A stretch of 64,000 nt of DNA from an uncultured Bacteroidales bacterium (GTDB taxonomy: Bacteria > Bacteroidota > Bacteroidia > Bacteroidales > UBA932). Positions within the stretch are counted from its first letter, which is position 1, and each line of letters starts with the position of its first letter. Below the pieces are notes generated by a model. That model had not been told where the DNA came from. It saw nothing but the letters and a program-made list of their open reading frames with translations, and searched no databases. Shown one piece after another: positions 44,320 through 53,895 of the stretch. Position numbers and translations under genes: made by a program. The stretch lies in NCBI GenBank assembly GCA_900316525.1, contig ONDF01000004.1, forward strand, positions 1 through 64,000. The letters run 5' to 3'.

Positions 44320-45345
44320 ATGTTGCAGGCAATTGTCAATCCATTGAATCACATACCATACTCCAGCTTCTATATCTATGCTTTGAGAGAGGTGCTGGGG
44401 CATGATGCTGTACGATTCGACAGCAAGCCTTTCCAGGGGTTGTCTGTCAAAGCACAACAATCCGGGGGGCTGCTGTTTACCATCAGGCAGACGGGCTTCC
44501 CTGAGAAGAAGTATTTCATTTGTGGCAATGACTCCTATCGGATTGAGGAGGAAATGTACGAATGGTGTGATGTATATGGTTCTGTCAATGCCAATTTCGA
44601 GAAAACGCCCGGGAGGACAAAACTCGTCTCATTGGTTCCTTCATTCGGCGTCAAGGTTTGGGGCACGGGAGGGACTATCCTGCATGCGCTTACCAATGCG
44701 GTTTACTATCGGAGAATTGTTCACGACCATAAGATCAAGACATTCCTGGGCAGTTACAAAAGACTGTTGAACCGTCCGTTCTACACGGACTTGACTCCTG
44801 AACCGGGCAGTTCCGACTATGTTTTCTTCTGCAGCACCCTGTGGTACAACGACGAGTATAACCAGAATGACAGGCGGGTGAATGCACGCCGTGCCAATTT
44901 CATCCGGGCTTGCAAAGGGATCGACGGTCTCCGTTTTGAAGGTGGTTTTGTCCCGCAGCAGGGGAGGTCTTCGTCCGATTTGTTCGAGGATTGCCTTTCT
45001 GCGACCAGTTATCCTTATCAGACTTGGTTGCAAAAGACAAAGCAGTCCGCGCTCGTCTTCAATACGCCGGCGTTCTGGGATTGCCATGGCTGGAAACTGG
45101 GAGAGTATCTGGCTCTGGGGAAGGCGATTATCTCCACTCCTTTGTCCAACGATCTCCCGGCTCCGCTCACCCATGGGGTCAATATCCATTTCGTCGAAGA
45201 CGATATTGACAGCCTTCGGGAGGCCATTACTTATATCATCAATCATCCGGACTACAGGGAGCGGTTGGAACGGGGTGCAAGAGCGTATTGGGCCTCGTAT
45301 GGAACTCCGGAAAAGAGTCTGGAATTAATCGGCATTCATAGATAG
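44320..45345 (+). CDS. Glycosyltransferase (GT-B-like)
   Basis: 341 aa from MLQAIVNPLNHIPYSSFYIY; an upstream in-frame ATG inside wzm is rejected. The C-terminal half shows a GT-B nucleotide-sugar site: FWDCHGWKLGEYLALGKAII followed by HFVEDDIDSLREAITYI. Donor and acceptor are unknown. Starts 2 bases after the wzm stop; the ATPase follows 11 bases after it. Confidence 0.72.
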   Translation: MLQAIVNPLNHIPYSSFYIYALREVLGHDAVRFDSKPFQGLSVKAQQSGGLLFTIRQTGFPEKKYFICGNDSYRIEEEMYEWCDVYGSVNANFEKTPGRTKLVSLVPSFGVKVWGTGGTILHALTNAVYYRRIVHDHKIKTFLGSYKRLLNRPFYTDLTPEPGSSDYVFFCSTLWYNDEYNQNDRRVNARRANFIRACKGIDGLRFEGGFVPQQGRSSSDLFEDCLSATSYPYQTWLQKTKQSALVFNTPAFWDCHGWKLGEYLALGKAIISTPLSNDLPAPLTHGVNIHFVEDDIDSLREAITYIINHPDYRERLERGARAYWASYGTPEKSLELIGIHR

Positions 45346-45356
45346 CGATTCATCAT

Positions 45357-46646
45357 ATGTCAACAGCAATTGAGTTCAATCACGTAGGAAAACAATATAG
45401 ACTGGGCCTGGTATCCACTCGGACGCTTTCGCATGACATCAATCGATGGTGGCAAATGGCCATCTTGAAGAAAGAAGATCCCTATCTGAAGATCGGGGAG
45501 ACCAATGACCGTACGAAAGCCGGCAGCAGTGAATATGTCTGGGCGCTTCGGGATATTGATTTCAAGGTTGAGCAGGGGGATGTCGTGGGCATCATCGGCA
45601 AGAACGGCGCCGGAAAGAGCACGCTCCTGAAGCTGCTGTCCAAGGTGACGGGACCGACTGTCGGAACCATCCGTGCCCGCGGCCGAATTGGCGCTCTTCT
45701 GGAAGTCGGAACCGGTTTCCATCCGGAGATGACCGGCCGGGAGAACATCTATATGAACGGGGCCATTATGGGAATGAGCAAGGCGGAGGTCTCTCGAAAA
45801 CTGGATGAGATTATCGATTTCTCCGGTTGTGAACGCTATATCGATACCCCTGTCAAACGCTATTCCTCTGGTATGACAGTCCGCTTGGGGTTTGCTGTTG
45901 CGGCGCACTTGGACCCGGATATTCTGGTCGTGGACGAAGTATTAGCAGTCGGTGATGCCGAATTTCAGAAGAAGGCGATCGGTAAAATGCAGAGTGTAAG
46001 CCAGGGAGAAGGTAGGACGGTTCTTTTCGTCAGTCATAACATGGAGAATGTTAAGAACTTATGTAAGACCGGGGTTATTATGGAAAATGGAAGGTCAGTC
46101 TACAGAGGAGATATTGTTGACTGTGTGAATCGGTACTTGGATCTGGAGAAGGATGTTTTTTTAACGGAAACCGTCATTAGTGATAAATATAGAAAATTTA
46201 TTCACTATAAACAGATGGAGTTTCTTAATGTTAAATTGCTCAATGAATCACCCCATCTAGCTTTAGACGAAGAAATTGCTGTTGAAGTAACGATTCGACG
46301 TAATGAGGCTTCGAAGACCAGATGTACTTTAGAGATGATGATTGATGATGTTATGCAACGGAGAGTGGGTTCATATATTTCTGAAGTTTTGGAGGTAGAG
46401 AAGGATTTGTTCACTGTTGTAATGAAATTAAGGAGTCACAATTTAGCGAAAGGAAAGTATTATATCAACTTCAATCTGGGTTTGAAGGAAAAGGAATTTC
46501 AGTATTCTGATTTTGATATTGTTTATGGGGTTTTGTCGTTTGAGATAGCTTATCTTAGAAACAACGGCGAACACGAGCCGATTCAACTGTGGAAAGATTC
46601 TTGGGGTCGTTGCCAATTCCATGACGCCACGGTTGAGATGAGATGA
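45357..46646 (+). CDS. wzt: ABC transporter ATP-binding protein with Wzt C-terminal domain
   Basis: 429 aa. Nucleotide-binding domain to ~260: Walker A GKNGAGKS at 81-88, signature YSSGM at 169-173, Walker B ILVVDEVLAVGD at 189-200, H227. Residues ~271-429 form the Wzt_C carbohydrate-recognition domain, which in E. coli O8/O9a binds the modified end of the polymer. The DNA changes from GC-rich to AT-rich at about 46,140, i.e. at the domain boundary. The next gene overlaps by ATGA. Confidence 0.93.
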   Translation: MSTAIEFNHVGKQYRLGLVSTRTLSHDINRWWQMAILKKEDPYLKIGETNDRTKAGSSEYVWALRDIDFKVEQGDVVGIIGKNGAGKSTLLKLLSKVTGPTVGTIRARGRIGALLEVGTGFHPEMTGRENIYMNGAIMGMSKAEVSRKLDEIIDFSGCERYIDTPVKRYSSGMTVRLGFAVAAHLDPDILVVDEVLAVGDAEFQKKAIGKMQSVSQGEGRTVLFVSHNMENVKNLCKTGVIMENGRSVYRGDIVDCVNRYLDLEKDVFLTETVISDKYRKFIHYKQMEFLNVKLLNESPHLALDEEIAVEVTIRRNEASKTRCTLEMMIDDVMQRRVGSYISEVLEVEKDLFTVVMKLRSHNLAKGKYYINFNLGLKEKEFQYSDFDIVYGVLSFEIAYLRNNGEHEPIQLWKDSWGRCQFHDATVEMR

Positions 46647-47629
46647 CATTGTCTTTTTTATCTGATGCAATGAAAACCAAGAGTCGGGATTATGCCCCAG
46701 TAGTGCTATTTGTGTACAATCGCCCCGTGCATACTCAGCAAACTTTAGAGGCGCTACAGCATAATTGTTTGGCGAAAGAGAGTATTCTATATGTTTTTGC
46801 TGATGGCGCCAAACCCAATGCGTCAGCCGAGCAGTTAGAGGGCATTCGCAAAACGCGAGAGGTTGTACATTCGATATCCGGATTTAAAGAAGTGCATATT
46901 TTCGAATCAGATGTTAACAAAGGTTTGGCCAATTCGATTATCCATGGCGTTTCATCAGTCGTTGATGAGTATGGGAAAGTAATCGTGCTGGAGGATGACA
47001 TCGTGACGTCGAAGCATTTTTTGGAATACATGAACAGTGCACTTTCTGTTTATCAAGATGAGCCTCAAGTCATGCATGTTTCTGGTTATATGTATCCTTT
47101 GAAAAAGAATAACCTTCCTGAGACGTTTTTTTATCCTGCGACATCCTGTTGGGGTTGGGCAACATGGAAACGTGCTTGGGAAAGCTTTAATCCGGATGCT
47201 GAGTATCTGTATGACCAGATTAAGAAAAGAGATCTTCAGGGAGTTCTCAATATTAACACAATTCATGGATTTGAGCAGCAGTTGATTGATAATATTGAAG
47301 GGAAGTTGTACACTTGGTTTATTAAGTGGAATGCTTCTGTGATTTTGAAAGGAGGCTATTCATTATATCCCAAGTACTCTCTTGTTCAGAATGTTGGCTT
47401 TGATAACAGTGGTGAGCATTGTGAGTACTCGAGCGTTTTTTCTGTACCGGTAAAGAATATTCGGATAAAAGTCAAGAAAAAGCCGATAGAGTTTAATCAG
47501 GACGCCATTCGGTCCTTAAAAGAGTTTGATGATGAAAGCCTTTGGGATGCGTCCTGCTTTCGGAAATCCATCCGAAGGTATATAAAAAAGCTATTGCCGC
47601 GTTCTTTGTGGATCTTATTCCAGAGATGA
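46643..47629 (+). CDS. Glycosyltransferase (GNT-I/GT2-like)
   Basis: 328 aa from the ATG overlapping the wzt stop; an ATG at 46670 (MKTKSRDYAPVVLFVYNRP) is a good alternative start. PVVLFVYNRPVHTQQTLEAL and VIVLEDDIVTSKHFLEYMN match bacterial homologues of the GNT-I-type transferases, with EDD as the metal site. TSCWGWATWKRAWESF is another typical block. Part of the AT-rich block. Specificity unknown. Confidence 0.82.
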   Translation: MTLSFLSDAMKTKSRDYAPVVLFVYNRPVHTQQTLEALQHNCLAKESILYVFADGAKPNASAEQLEGIRKTREVVHSISGFKEVHIFESDVNKGLANSIIHGVSSVVDEYGKVIVLEDDIVTSKHFLEYMNSALSVYQDEPQVMHVSGYMYPLKKNNLPETFFYPATSCWGWATWKRAWESFNPDAEYLYDQIKKRDLQGVLNINTIHGFEQQLIDNIEGKLYTWFIKWNASVILKGGYSLYPKYSLVQNVGFDNSGEHCEYSSVFSVPVKNIRIKVKKKPIEFNQDAIRSLKEFDDESLWDASCFRKSIRRYIKKLLPRSLWILFQR

Positions 47630-47684
47630 GGATGTAAGAAAACATGGATAGATTGGCGATCTCATTGTTAGTTTTTAGTAATAC

Positions 47685-48353
47685 ATGAAGAGGTTTTTCA
47701 AGAAGATTATCCGGAAACTTGTAAGGACAAGTGTCCCGGAATTATCTGTCTTGCGAAGGGACTTGGAATGGGGATTGTTGGACAATTGTCAACAAGATGT
47801 AATTTCGGGGGAGCATGTCAAGGTCTATCCTCCCTCTCATATCTTCCACACTGAAATTGGGAACTACACTTATATCGCACAGAATGCCTACATCTCGATG
47901 ACCAAGATAGGCCGCTTTTGTTCGATTGGCCCTGGTTTGGTTTGTGGTTGGGGGATACACCCGATTAATGGCTTGTCCACTCATCCAATGTTTTATTCTA
48001 CTCAGCGACAAAATGGAATGACTCTTTCGGCCAAAGATAAAGTGGCTGAACGAAAACCCATTATAATCGGCAATGATGTTTTTATCGGTGCCAATGTTAT
48101 AATCCTAGATGGTGTGACGATTGGGGACGGCGCGGTGATTGGTGCCGGCGCAGTGGTTTCGAAGAATATACCACCGTATGCTGTGGCGGTAGGTTGTCCA
48201 ATCCAGATAAAGAACTATCGATTCTCTCCTGATCAAGTAGAGGAATTGAAAAGAATTAAGTGGTGGGAGTTAGATGAGGAATTTCTAGGGGAAGTGGAGA
48301 AGTACTTTTTTGACGTAGATGGTTTTATAGAAAAGAATAGGAGAGAGAGATGA
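47685..48353 (+). CDS. CatB-related O-acetyltransferase
   Basis: 222 aa. Hexapeptide beta helix: KIGRFCSIGPGLVCGWGIHP, VFIGANVIILDGVTIGDGAV, GAGAVVSKNIPPYAVAVGCP, with catalytic-type His in the WGIHP loop. These enzymes acetylate sugars or antibiotics; here it most likely decorates a polysaccharide unit. Overlaps the next gene by 4 bases; 55-base AT-rich gap upstream. Confidence 0.87.
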   Translation: MKRFFKKIIRKLVRTSVPELSVLRRDLEWGLLDNCQQDVISGEHVKVYPPSHIFHTEIGNYTYIAQNAYISMTKIGRFCSIGPGLVCGWGIHPINGLSTHPMFYSTQRQNGMTLSAKDKVAERKPIIIGNDVFIGANVIILDGVTIGDGAVIGAGAVVSKNIPPYAVAVGCPIQIKNYRFSPDQVEELKRIKWWELDEEFLGEVEKYFFDVDGFIEKNRRER

Positions 48354-49165
48354 AGTTATCCATTATTACGGTTAATCTAAACAATAAAGATGGTCTTCAA
48401 AAGACTATAGATAACGTCATTTGTCAAACCTTCCGAGATTTTGAGTGGATTGTCATCGACGGAGGTTCCACGGATGGCAGCCGGGAGTTGATCGAACAGT
48501 ATGCCGGTCATTTTTCCTATTGGGTCAGCGAGCCGGACAAGGGTGTGTATAATGCAATGAATAAAGGCGTTTCTATTGCGCAAGGGGATTATCTTAATTT
48601 TATGAACTCTGGGGACATTTTTGCGGACAACAATGTTCTTTATAGAGTTTTCGCAGAGAAACATTCTGAGGATATTTTGTATGGTGATTGGATTTTGCAA
48701 TTTGCAGACAGAGAGATACGTGTATCTGACCCAAACAAGCTTGATCTAGTGAATCTCTTCAATGAATGTATATGTCACCAGTCAATGTTTATTAAAACAG
48801 AGCTTCTCAGAGAAAAAGGGTATGATGAAACTTACAGCATAATGTCAGATTGGAAGCGATGGTTGGAAGCCATTATTTCTGGAAAGACAGGATGCTATCT
48901 GCCTTTTCTGATTTGTGTTTTTGATTGTTCTGGCAGAAGTTTCCAGTTTGATGAAAAGTATTGGAGAGAGGAGAAGCGACTTTTTGATGAAGATTTAAAA
49001 CAGTTTCATGCTTTGAAACGTTACGCCCGTAATGAAGATATCATAGAGTTGCATATGTTCTATGATAAAAGCCTTCATTATGCGAGACTTCTCAAGAAAA
49101 CCCTTAAACTAATTAAGCGATTGGAAAGGTATCGGCTTTTTTGTAAAAAAATACTACACCGATGA
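48350..49165 (+). CDS. GT2 glycosyltransferase
   Basis: 271 aa. MKLSIITVNLNNKDGLQKTI, DFEWIVIDGGSTDGS and YLNFMNSGD are the WcaA-like GT-A blocks; NSGD takes the place of the more common DxD-type metal motif. ICHQSMFIKTELL and SDWKRWLE follow. A branch commonly found in O-antigen loci. AT-rich. Overlaps both neighbours by 4 bases. Confidence 0.88.
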   Translation: MKLSIITVNLNNKDGLQKTIDNVICQTFRDFEWIVIDGGSTDGSRELIEQYAGHFSYWVSEPDKGVYNAMNKGVSIAQGDYLNFMNSGDIFADNNVLYRVFAEKHSEDILYGDWILQFADREIRVSDPNKLDLVNLFNECICHQSMFIKTELLREKGYDETYSIMSDWKRWLEAIISGKTGCYLPFLICVFDCSGRSFQFDEKYWREEKRLFDEDLKQFHALKRYARNEDIIELHMFYDKSLHYARLLKKTLKLIKRLERYRLFCKKILHR

Positions 49166-50118
49166 CTACGATAAGAGTTTCTGTTCTTGTGCCCTATTAT
49201 AAAGCGAGTGCTTTTATCGCTCGATGTGCTCGTGCTATTTTTGAACAAACTTATCAAAATATCGAATACGTCTTTGTGGATGATTGTTCTCCTGACAATA
49301 GTATTGGGATTTTAGAGAATGTTCTATTAGAATACCCTCAACGAAAAGAGCAGGTAATAATCATAAAACATGAGCGCAATAAAGGGGTGTCAGCGGCCAG
49401 AAATACTGCTTTAAGAAATAGCTCTGGTGAATTCGCAATTTTCGTTGATTCTGATGATGACATGCCTCGCGATGCAGTTGAAAAACTTGTAAAGAAACAA
49501 TTGGTCACAGGGGCGGATATCGTAACCGGTCAAGTTATAAGGCGTGATGGTGAAAAGGTATCAATGATAGAACGCCCGCATTTCTATAATCAAGACGACT
49601 TTGTGGAAGATATGATCAGACCTTCATTGAACCATACTCTATGGGGTCGGTTGATAAGGAAATCGTTGTTTATCGAGCACAACATTCGAGCTAAAGAAGG
49701 GGTTAATATTGGTGAGGATATGCAAATTATGGTGCAATTGGCTTTTTATGCAAATAAGTGTGAATCGTTATGGGAAGTTGTTTATTATTACGATTGTACA
49801 AATGAATTCTCTTGCATGAACCAGTATGACCTGGATAATATCCATCGCCTCAGTCAAGATACTGCCTCCATGGAGATCGTCCGTGATTTTTTTGCCGGGA
49901 AAAGTGACAAATTTCAAAACCAAGCCGAAGGGTATTTGTGTGATTATTATTTGAGATTGTTGCGTTACTATGGCCGGTCTAAAATGAAGGATGATTATGA
50001 AGGAATACAGAAACGGTTGTTCGGCTTGCGTCCGAAAAATCGTAAGATGAACAAGCGACAAAAATTGAAATTCAGCGGTTATTGGACGTTTAGATTGGTA
50101 GATGTTTTGCTAAAATAG
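49162..50118 (+). CDS. GT2 glycosyltransferase
   Basis: 318 aa. VSVLVPYYKASAFIARCARA, IEYVFVDDCSPDNS, GVSAARNTALRNSSGEF and the metal motif VDSDDDMP are GT-A/GT2 hallmarks. LNHTLWGRLIRKSLF is the common acceptor-side block. Last gene of the AT-rich block; its start overlaps the previous stop. Confidence 0.88.
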   Translation: MTTIRVSVLVPYYKASAFIARCARAIFEQTYQNIEYVFVDDCSPDNSIGILENVLLEYPQRKEQVIIIKHERNKGVSAARNTALRNSSGEFAIFVDSDDDMPRDAVEKLVKKQLVTGADIVTGQVIRRDGEKVSMIERPHFYNQDDFVEDMIRPSLNHTLWGRLIRKSLFIEHNIRAKEGVNIGEDMQIMVQLAFYANKCESLWEVVYYYDCTNEFSCMNQYDLDNIHRLSQDTASMEIVRDFFAGKSDKFQNQAEGYLCDYYLRLLRYYGRSKMKDDYEGIQKRLFGLRPKNRKMNKRQKLKFSGYWTFRLVDVLLK

Positions 50119-50123
50119 ATTTC

Positions 50124-51254
50124 ATGAGTCGTTTTGATTATCTCATTGTCGGTTCCGGCCTATTTGGGGCTACGTTCGCTTTTTTTGCCAAACAACAGGG
50201 GAAAAAGGTTATCGTGATTGACAAACGCTCCCACACGGGAGGCAATGTTTATTGCGAGTATGTCGAGGGTATTAACGTGCACAAGTATGGTGCCCACATT
50301 TTCCATACTTCGAATAAGATGGTTTGGGATTTTGTGAACAGTTTCGTCCCCTTCAACCGCTATACGAACAGTCCTGTCGCCAACTATAAAGGCAAACTCT
50401 ACAATTTGCCTTTCAACATGAATACTTTCTACCAGATGTGGGGAGCCGTCACGCCTGATGAGGCAAGGGCGATCATTGACGAACAGAAGTCCGATGCCTT
50501 ACGGGCTTTGCAAGGGCGCGAACCTGCGAATCTTGAAGAGCAGGCTCTGAGTCTTGTCGGACGTGACATTTATGAAAAGCTCATCAAAGGTTATACGGAG
50601 AAACAGTGGGGGAGGAGTTGTACGGAATTGCCAGCCTTCATTATCCGCAGATTGCCACTGCGGTTTGTATTTGACAACAATTATTTCAATGACCCGTATC
50701 AAGGGATTCCGATAGGTGGATACAACAAGTTGATAGAAGGATTACTTGACGGAGTGGAAACGAGAACCGGTTGCGACTTTTTTGCGGATCGTTCCGGGTT
50801 GTCTTCCCTTGCCGACAAGATCGTCTATACGGGCCAGATTGACGAATTCTTCGATTTCCGTTTCGGTCATCTGGATTTCCGAACAGTTTCTTTTGAGCAG
50901 GAGATCAAGAATGTCCCCAACTGGCAGGGAAATGCTGTCGTCAATTATACCGAAAGAGAGGTTCCTTATACGCGGATCATCGAACATAAGCATTTCGAGA
51001 TGTTCGGCCAAGCCGTCTATGACTGCCCCAAGACGGTCATTTCGCGGGAGTTCAGTACGGAATGGAAACCGGGCATGGAACCCTATTATCCGGTGAACGA
51101 TGCGAAGAACAGTGCATTGTACCAAAAATACAAGGCCCTGGCGGATCAGGAAGAGGATGTCATTTTCGGCGGTCGGCTGGCGGAGTACAAGTACTATGAC
51201 ATGGCCCCTGTCGTCGAGAAAGTGATGGCCCATTTTGAAGCCCTTGGAAATTAA
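50124..51254 (+). CDS. glf: UDP-galactopyranose mutase
   Basis: 376 aa. FAD-binding N-terminus (YLIVGSGLFGATFAFFAKQ), KRSHTGGNVYCEYVEGINVH, YGAHIFHTSN and IEHKHFEMFG are family blocks; the length is standard. Converts UDP-galactopyranose to UDP-galactofuranose, so the polymer should contain Galf. Followed 12 bases later by a galactofuranosyltransferase-like gene. Confidence 0.96.
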   Translation: MSRFDYLIVGSGLFGATFAFFAKQQGKKVIVIDKRSHTGGNVYCEYVEGINVHKYGAHIFHTSNKMVWDFVNSFVPFNRYTNSPVANYKGKLYNLPFNMNTFYQMWGAVTPDEARAIIDEQKSDALRALQGREPANLEEQALSLVGRDIYEKLIKGYTEKQWGRSCTELPAFIIRRLPLRFVFDNNYFNDPYQGIPIGGYNKLIEGLLDGVETRTGCDFFADRSGLSSLADKIVYTGQIDEFFDFRFGHLDFRTVSFEQEIKNVPNWQGNAVVNYTEREVPYTRIIEHKHFEMFGQAVYDCPKTVISREFSTEWKPGMEPYYPVNDAKNSALYQKYKALADQEEDVIFGGRLAEYKYYDMAPVVEKVMAHFEALGN

Positions 51255-51266
51255 TCAGCGAACCCT

Positions 51267-52211
51267 ATGGATGTAGACGTCGTCATTGTAACTTTCAATC
51301 GGTTGGAAAAACTGAAGAAGGCGCTGGCCAGCTACGAGAGGCAGACCAAATCATTCCGGAACTTGATTGTGGTCAACAACCACAGTACCGATGGAACGTT
51401 CGAATACCTGGAGACATGGAAGGCCCAGGAAGCTCCTTTTTCAAAACATGTCATCTCCACGGATGACAATCTCGGCGGCTCCGGAGGATATTTCCTCGGT
51501 CAGAAGAAAGCGATGGAGTTGAAGGCGGACTGGGTCTTTCTGGCAGATGATGACGCATATGCTGAACCGGATATGCTTGAACGGTTCTATGAATACGCGG
51601 AGACTTCCGATCTGAGCCAGGTATCGGCGGTTTGCGGGACCGTTTTCCATACGGATGGATCGATAGACCTGAATCATCGGAGCCGTTGCCTGAGGAAAGG
51701 GAAAAGGTTTGTTTACCGGACAGCGTCTACGCCGGAAGATTATGGGAAGGCATCCTTTGAAGTGGATTATCTTTCTTATGTAGGGTCGTTTATCAATGGA
51801 AAAGCGATGGCCCGGGTGGGCACGGTGGACGCGAGTTTTTTCATCTTTTGGGATGACTCCGAGCATAGCTTGCGCTTGAAGAAGTTCGGCAGGATCATTT
51901 GCGTCCCGAGCATCCGCATCGTACATGACGATATGGCCCCGGTTTCTCATCAAAATGCGGAAGTCCAGCCTGTTCTGGTATCCTGGAAGGATTACTATCT
52001 GGAGAGGAACGAAGTGGTGATGTATAAAAGGCATTTCCCCTGGGCCGCCCTTCATCAATTGAGGATGACGCTGAAGGATCGGTTGAAGGGAAAAGGTCGT
52101 GAGGATGCCTATGCCCAGGTCAAATGGGAAGCCATCAAAGATGCCTGGCTGGGTAGGATGGGCAAACACCGCATCTACAAACCAGGTTGGGAAATCAGGA
52201 AGAGCAATTAA
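51267..52211 (+). CDS. GT2 glycosyltransferase, galactofuranosyltransferase-like
   Basis: 314 aa. VDVVIVTFNRLEKLKKAL, NLGGSGGY at 68-75 and FLADDDAYAEPDML (DDD at 94-96). The GGSGGY loop is typical of GlfT-like enzymes that use UDP-Galf, which fits its place directly behind glf. Acceptor unknown. Confidence 0.82.
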   Translation: MDVDVVIVTFNRLEKLKKALASYERQTKSFRNLIVVNNHSTDGTFEYLETWKAQEAPFSKHVISTDDNLGGSGGYFLGQKKAMELKADWVFLADDDAYAEPDMLERFYEYAETSDLSQVSAVCGTVFHTDGSIDLNHRSRCLRKGKRFVYRTASTPEDYGKASFEVDYLSYVGSFINGKAMARVGTVDASFFIFWDDSEHSLRLKKFGRIICVPSIRIVHDDMAPVSHQNAEVQPVLVSWKDYYLERNEVVMYKRHFPWAALHQLRMTLKDRLKGKGREDAYAQVKWEAIKDAWLGRMGKHRIYKPGWEIRKSN

Positions 52212-52220
52212 CTGGCGGCT

Positions 52221-53057
52221 ATGGCTGTTGTCTTTTCGATTATTGTCTGTTCTCGGAAGAATGATATCCCCGAGCCCCTGAAAATAAGCATCGCCGAGAC
52301 CATCGGCGTGGAATATGAGGTGGTGGTCATTGACAATTCCCACAATGACTACTCGCTTTTTTCCGCCTACAATGAGGGGGTCCGTCATGCGAAGGGGGAG
52401 ATTCTCTGCTTCTGCCACGAGGACATCCTCTTCCATACCCCCTCTTGGGGAGGGTCGGTACAAGACCTTTTTTCCGATGCCTCCATCGGGGTCGTCGGTG
52501 TCATCGGCTCGCATTTCCTGCCCTGTGCGCCTATGTACTGGTGGTCTTCCCCTTTTATATCCCAGTATTCCCTCAACAACGATAAGGGAGTGGTCCAGCG
52601 GAATGATCACCGAGAGTTCTTTCAGGGCCATCTGGCGGATGTCGTCACGATTGATGGCATGTGTTTCTTCATCCCCCGCAAGCTTTTTGAGGCCATTCGG
52701 TTTGATGACCGGACCTTCCGGGGTTTCCACCTGTATGATATGGATATCTGTATGCAGGTTCAGGCGCTTGGGAAGCGGGTCTGCGTGACGGATGTCTTGG
52801 AAATCGAGCATTTCTGGTCGGAGGATTCCCTCAAGGATGAGCAGTATATGGCCGTTTTGGACCATAATCTGGAACTGTTCTATCACAAGTGGGAAAAGAA
52901 TCTGCCTATGGTCCGCGGAATAGACGAGCCCGAAATAGTCATCCATCGTTTGAACAATCTCTGCATCCAGGCCTATGATGCCACGCGCGTCCGGAAATCC
53001 AGGGCCTATCGGCTCGGACGCTGGCTGCTGAAGCCTTGGAAGGCATTCAAGAAATAA
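52221..53057 (+). CDS. Glycosyltransferase (Glyco_tranf_2_5/StrF-like)
   Basis: 278 aa. FSIIVCSRKNDIPEPLKIS, EVVVIDNSHNDYSLFSAYNE and GEILCFCHEDILF (HED in place of DxD) match the family related to StrF. VTIDGMCFFIPRKLF and FHLYDMDICMQ follow as in this branch. The start chosen has ATG 10 bases after the previous stop. Confidence 0.78.
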   Translation: MAVVFSIIVCSRKNDIPEPLKISIAETIGVEYEVVVIDNSHNDYSLFSAYNEGVRHAKGEILCFCHEDILFHTPSWGGSVQDLFSDASIGVVGVIGSHFLPCAPMYWWSSPFISQYSLNNDKGVVQRNDHREFFQGHLADVVTIDGMCFFIPRKLFEAIRFDDRTFRGFHLYDMDICMQVQALGKRVCVTDVLEIEHFWSEDSLKDEQYMAVLDHNLELFYHKWEKNLPMVRGIDEPEIVIHRLNNLCIQAYDATRVRKSRAYRLGRWLLKPWKAFKK

Positions 53058-53073
53058 TCGCCTCTACCACGAT

Positions 53074-53895
53074 ATGATACCGAAAATCATCCATTACTGC
53101 TGGTTCGGCAAGGGGCTGATGCCCCAGTCCCAGAAGAAGTGTATCGAAGGCTGGAAGAAACTGATGCCCGACTACACGATCATGCGCTGGGACGAGTCCA
53201 CTTTCGACTACGAGCAGTTCAAGGCATCGAAATACGCATATGAGGTAAAGAAGTACGCTCTGGTCTCCGATGTCTGCCGGTACAATGTCCTGACCCAATA
53301 TGGAGGAATCTATCTGGATACGGACGTGGAGGTCTTCCAACGCTTCGACCGTTTCCTGGACTGTAATTTCTTCAGCGGTATCGAACTGTACCACGAGTTC
53401 GAGACGGAGGACATCGCCGCCCGGTATCTGAATGCGGACGGCACCCCTTTGGTCCCGGATACGGATGTGCCCCGTCTGGAGATTCTGACGTCATCCATGG
53501 CCTGCAATGAAGGGAACGAGATGATCAAGGCCATCCGCGACTATTACAACGGGGTCGATGCGGACGCTGATTGGGCCCTTCACTACCGCGACCATGTGAA
53601 CAATGACCGGTTGGTGGCCCGCTACCTGACCCGTTACGGTTTCCGGTACAAGAACGAAACCCAGCACCTGGATGGCGGTATGGTCGTATACGGAACAGGT
53701 ATTTTCGGGCACGCTTTCTGTCCGGATGAGCGTTTCGAGGTCTCCTACCACCATAACGCCGCGACCTGGGAGTCGGAAAAATGGACCAGGACGCAGAAAT
53801 TGAGTTTCTTTTTCGACAAGATCGGACTCCTTCCGGTGTATAAGGGTTACAAGAAGCTCAAGAAGAAGATCCGGAAGTTGGTGTTGGGGAGATGA
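53074..53895 (+). CDS. GT32 glycosyltransferase (capsular type)
   Basis: 273 aa. MIPKIIHYCWFGKGLMPQ, YALVSDVCRYNVLTQYGGIY and the DxD motif YLDTDVEV define GT32 (mannosyl/galactosyl transferases with a DXD sugar-binding region). A second GT32 gene lies at 59742, with the same start block; the two are paralogues. Overlaps the deacetylase gene by 4 bases. Confidence 0.9.
   Translation: MIPKIIHYCWFGKGLMPQSQKKCIEGWKKLMPDYTIMRWDESTFDYEQFKASKYAYEVKKYALVSDVCRYNVLTQYGGIYLDTDVEVFQRFDRFLDCNFFSGIELYHEFETEDIAARYLNADGTPLVPDTDVPRLEILTSSMACNEGNEMIKAIRDYYNGVDADADWALHYRDHVNNDRLVARYLTRYGFRYKNETQHLDGGMVVYGTGIFGHAFCPDERFEVSYHHNAATWESEKWTRTQKLSFFFDKIGLLPVYKGYKKLKKKIRKLVLGR

Larger units (their letters stand above)
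46140..50120. other. AT-rich block within the polysaccharide cluster
   Basis: Clearly higher A/T and different codon choice (AAA, TTT, GAA, ATT common) than the GC-rich flanks. Spans the wzt specificity domain, a GNT-I-like transferase, a CatB-like acetyltransferase and two GT2 genes; the composition drifts back within glf. No transposase or integrase inside. Confidence 0.8.

Noticed and set aside
46140..50120. AT-rich block as a phage or transposon
   Set aside because: All genes are ordinary polysaccharide genes; no integrase, transposase, terminal repeats or tRNA junction.
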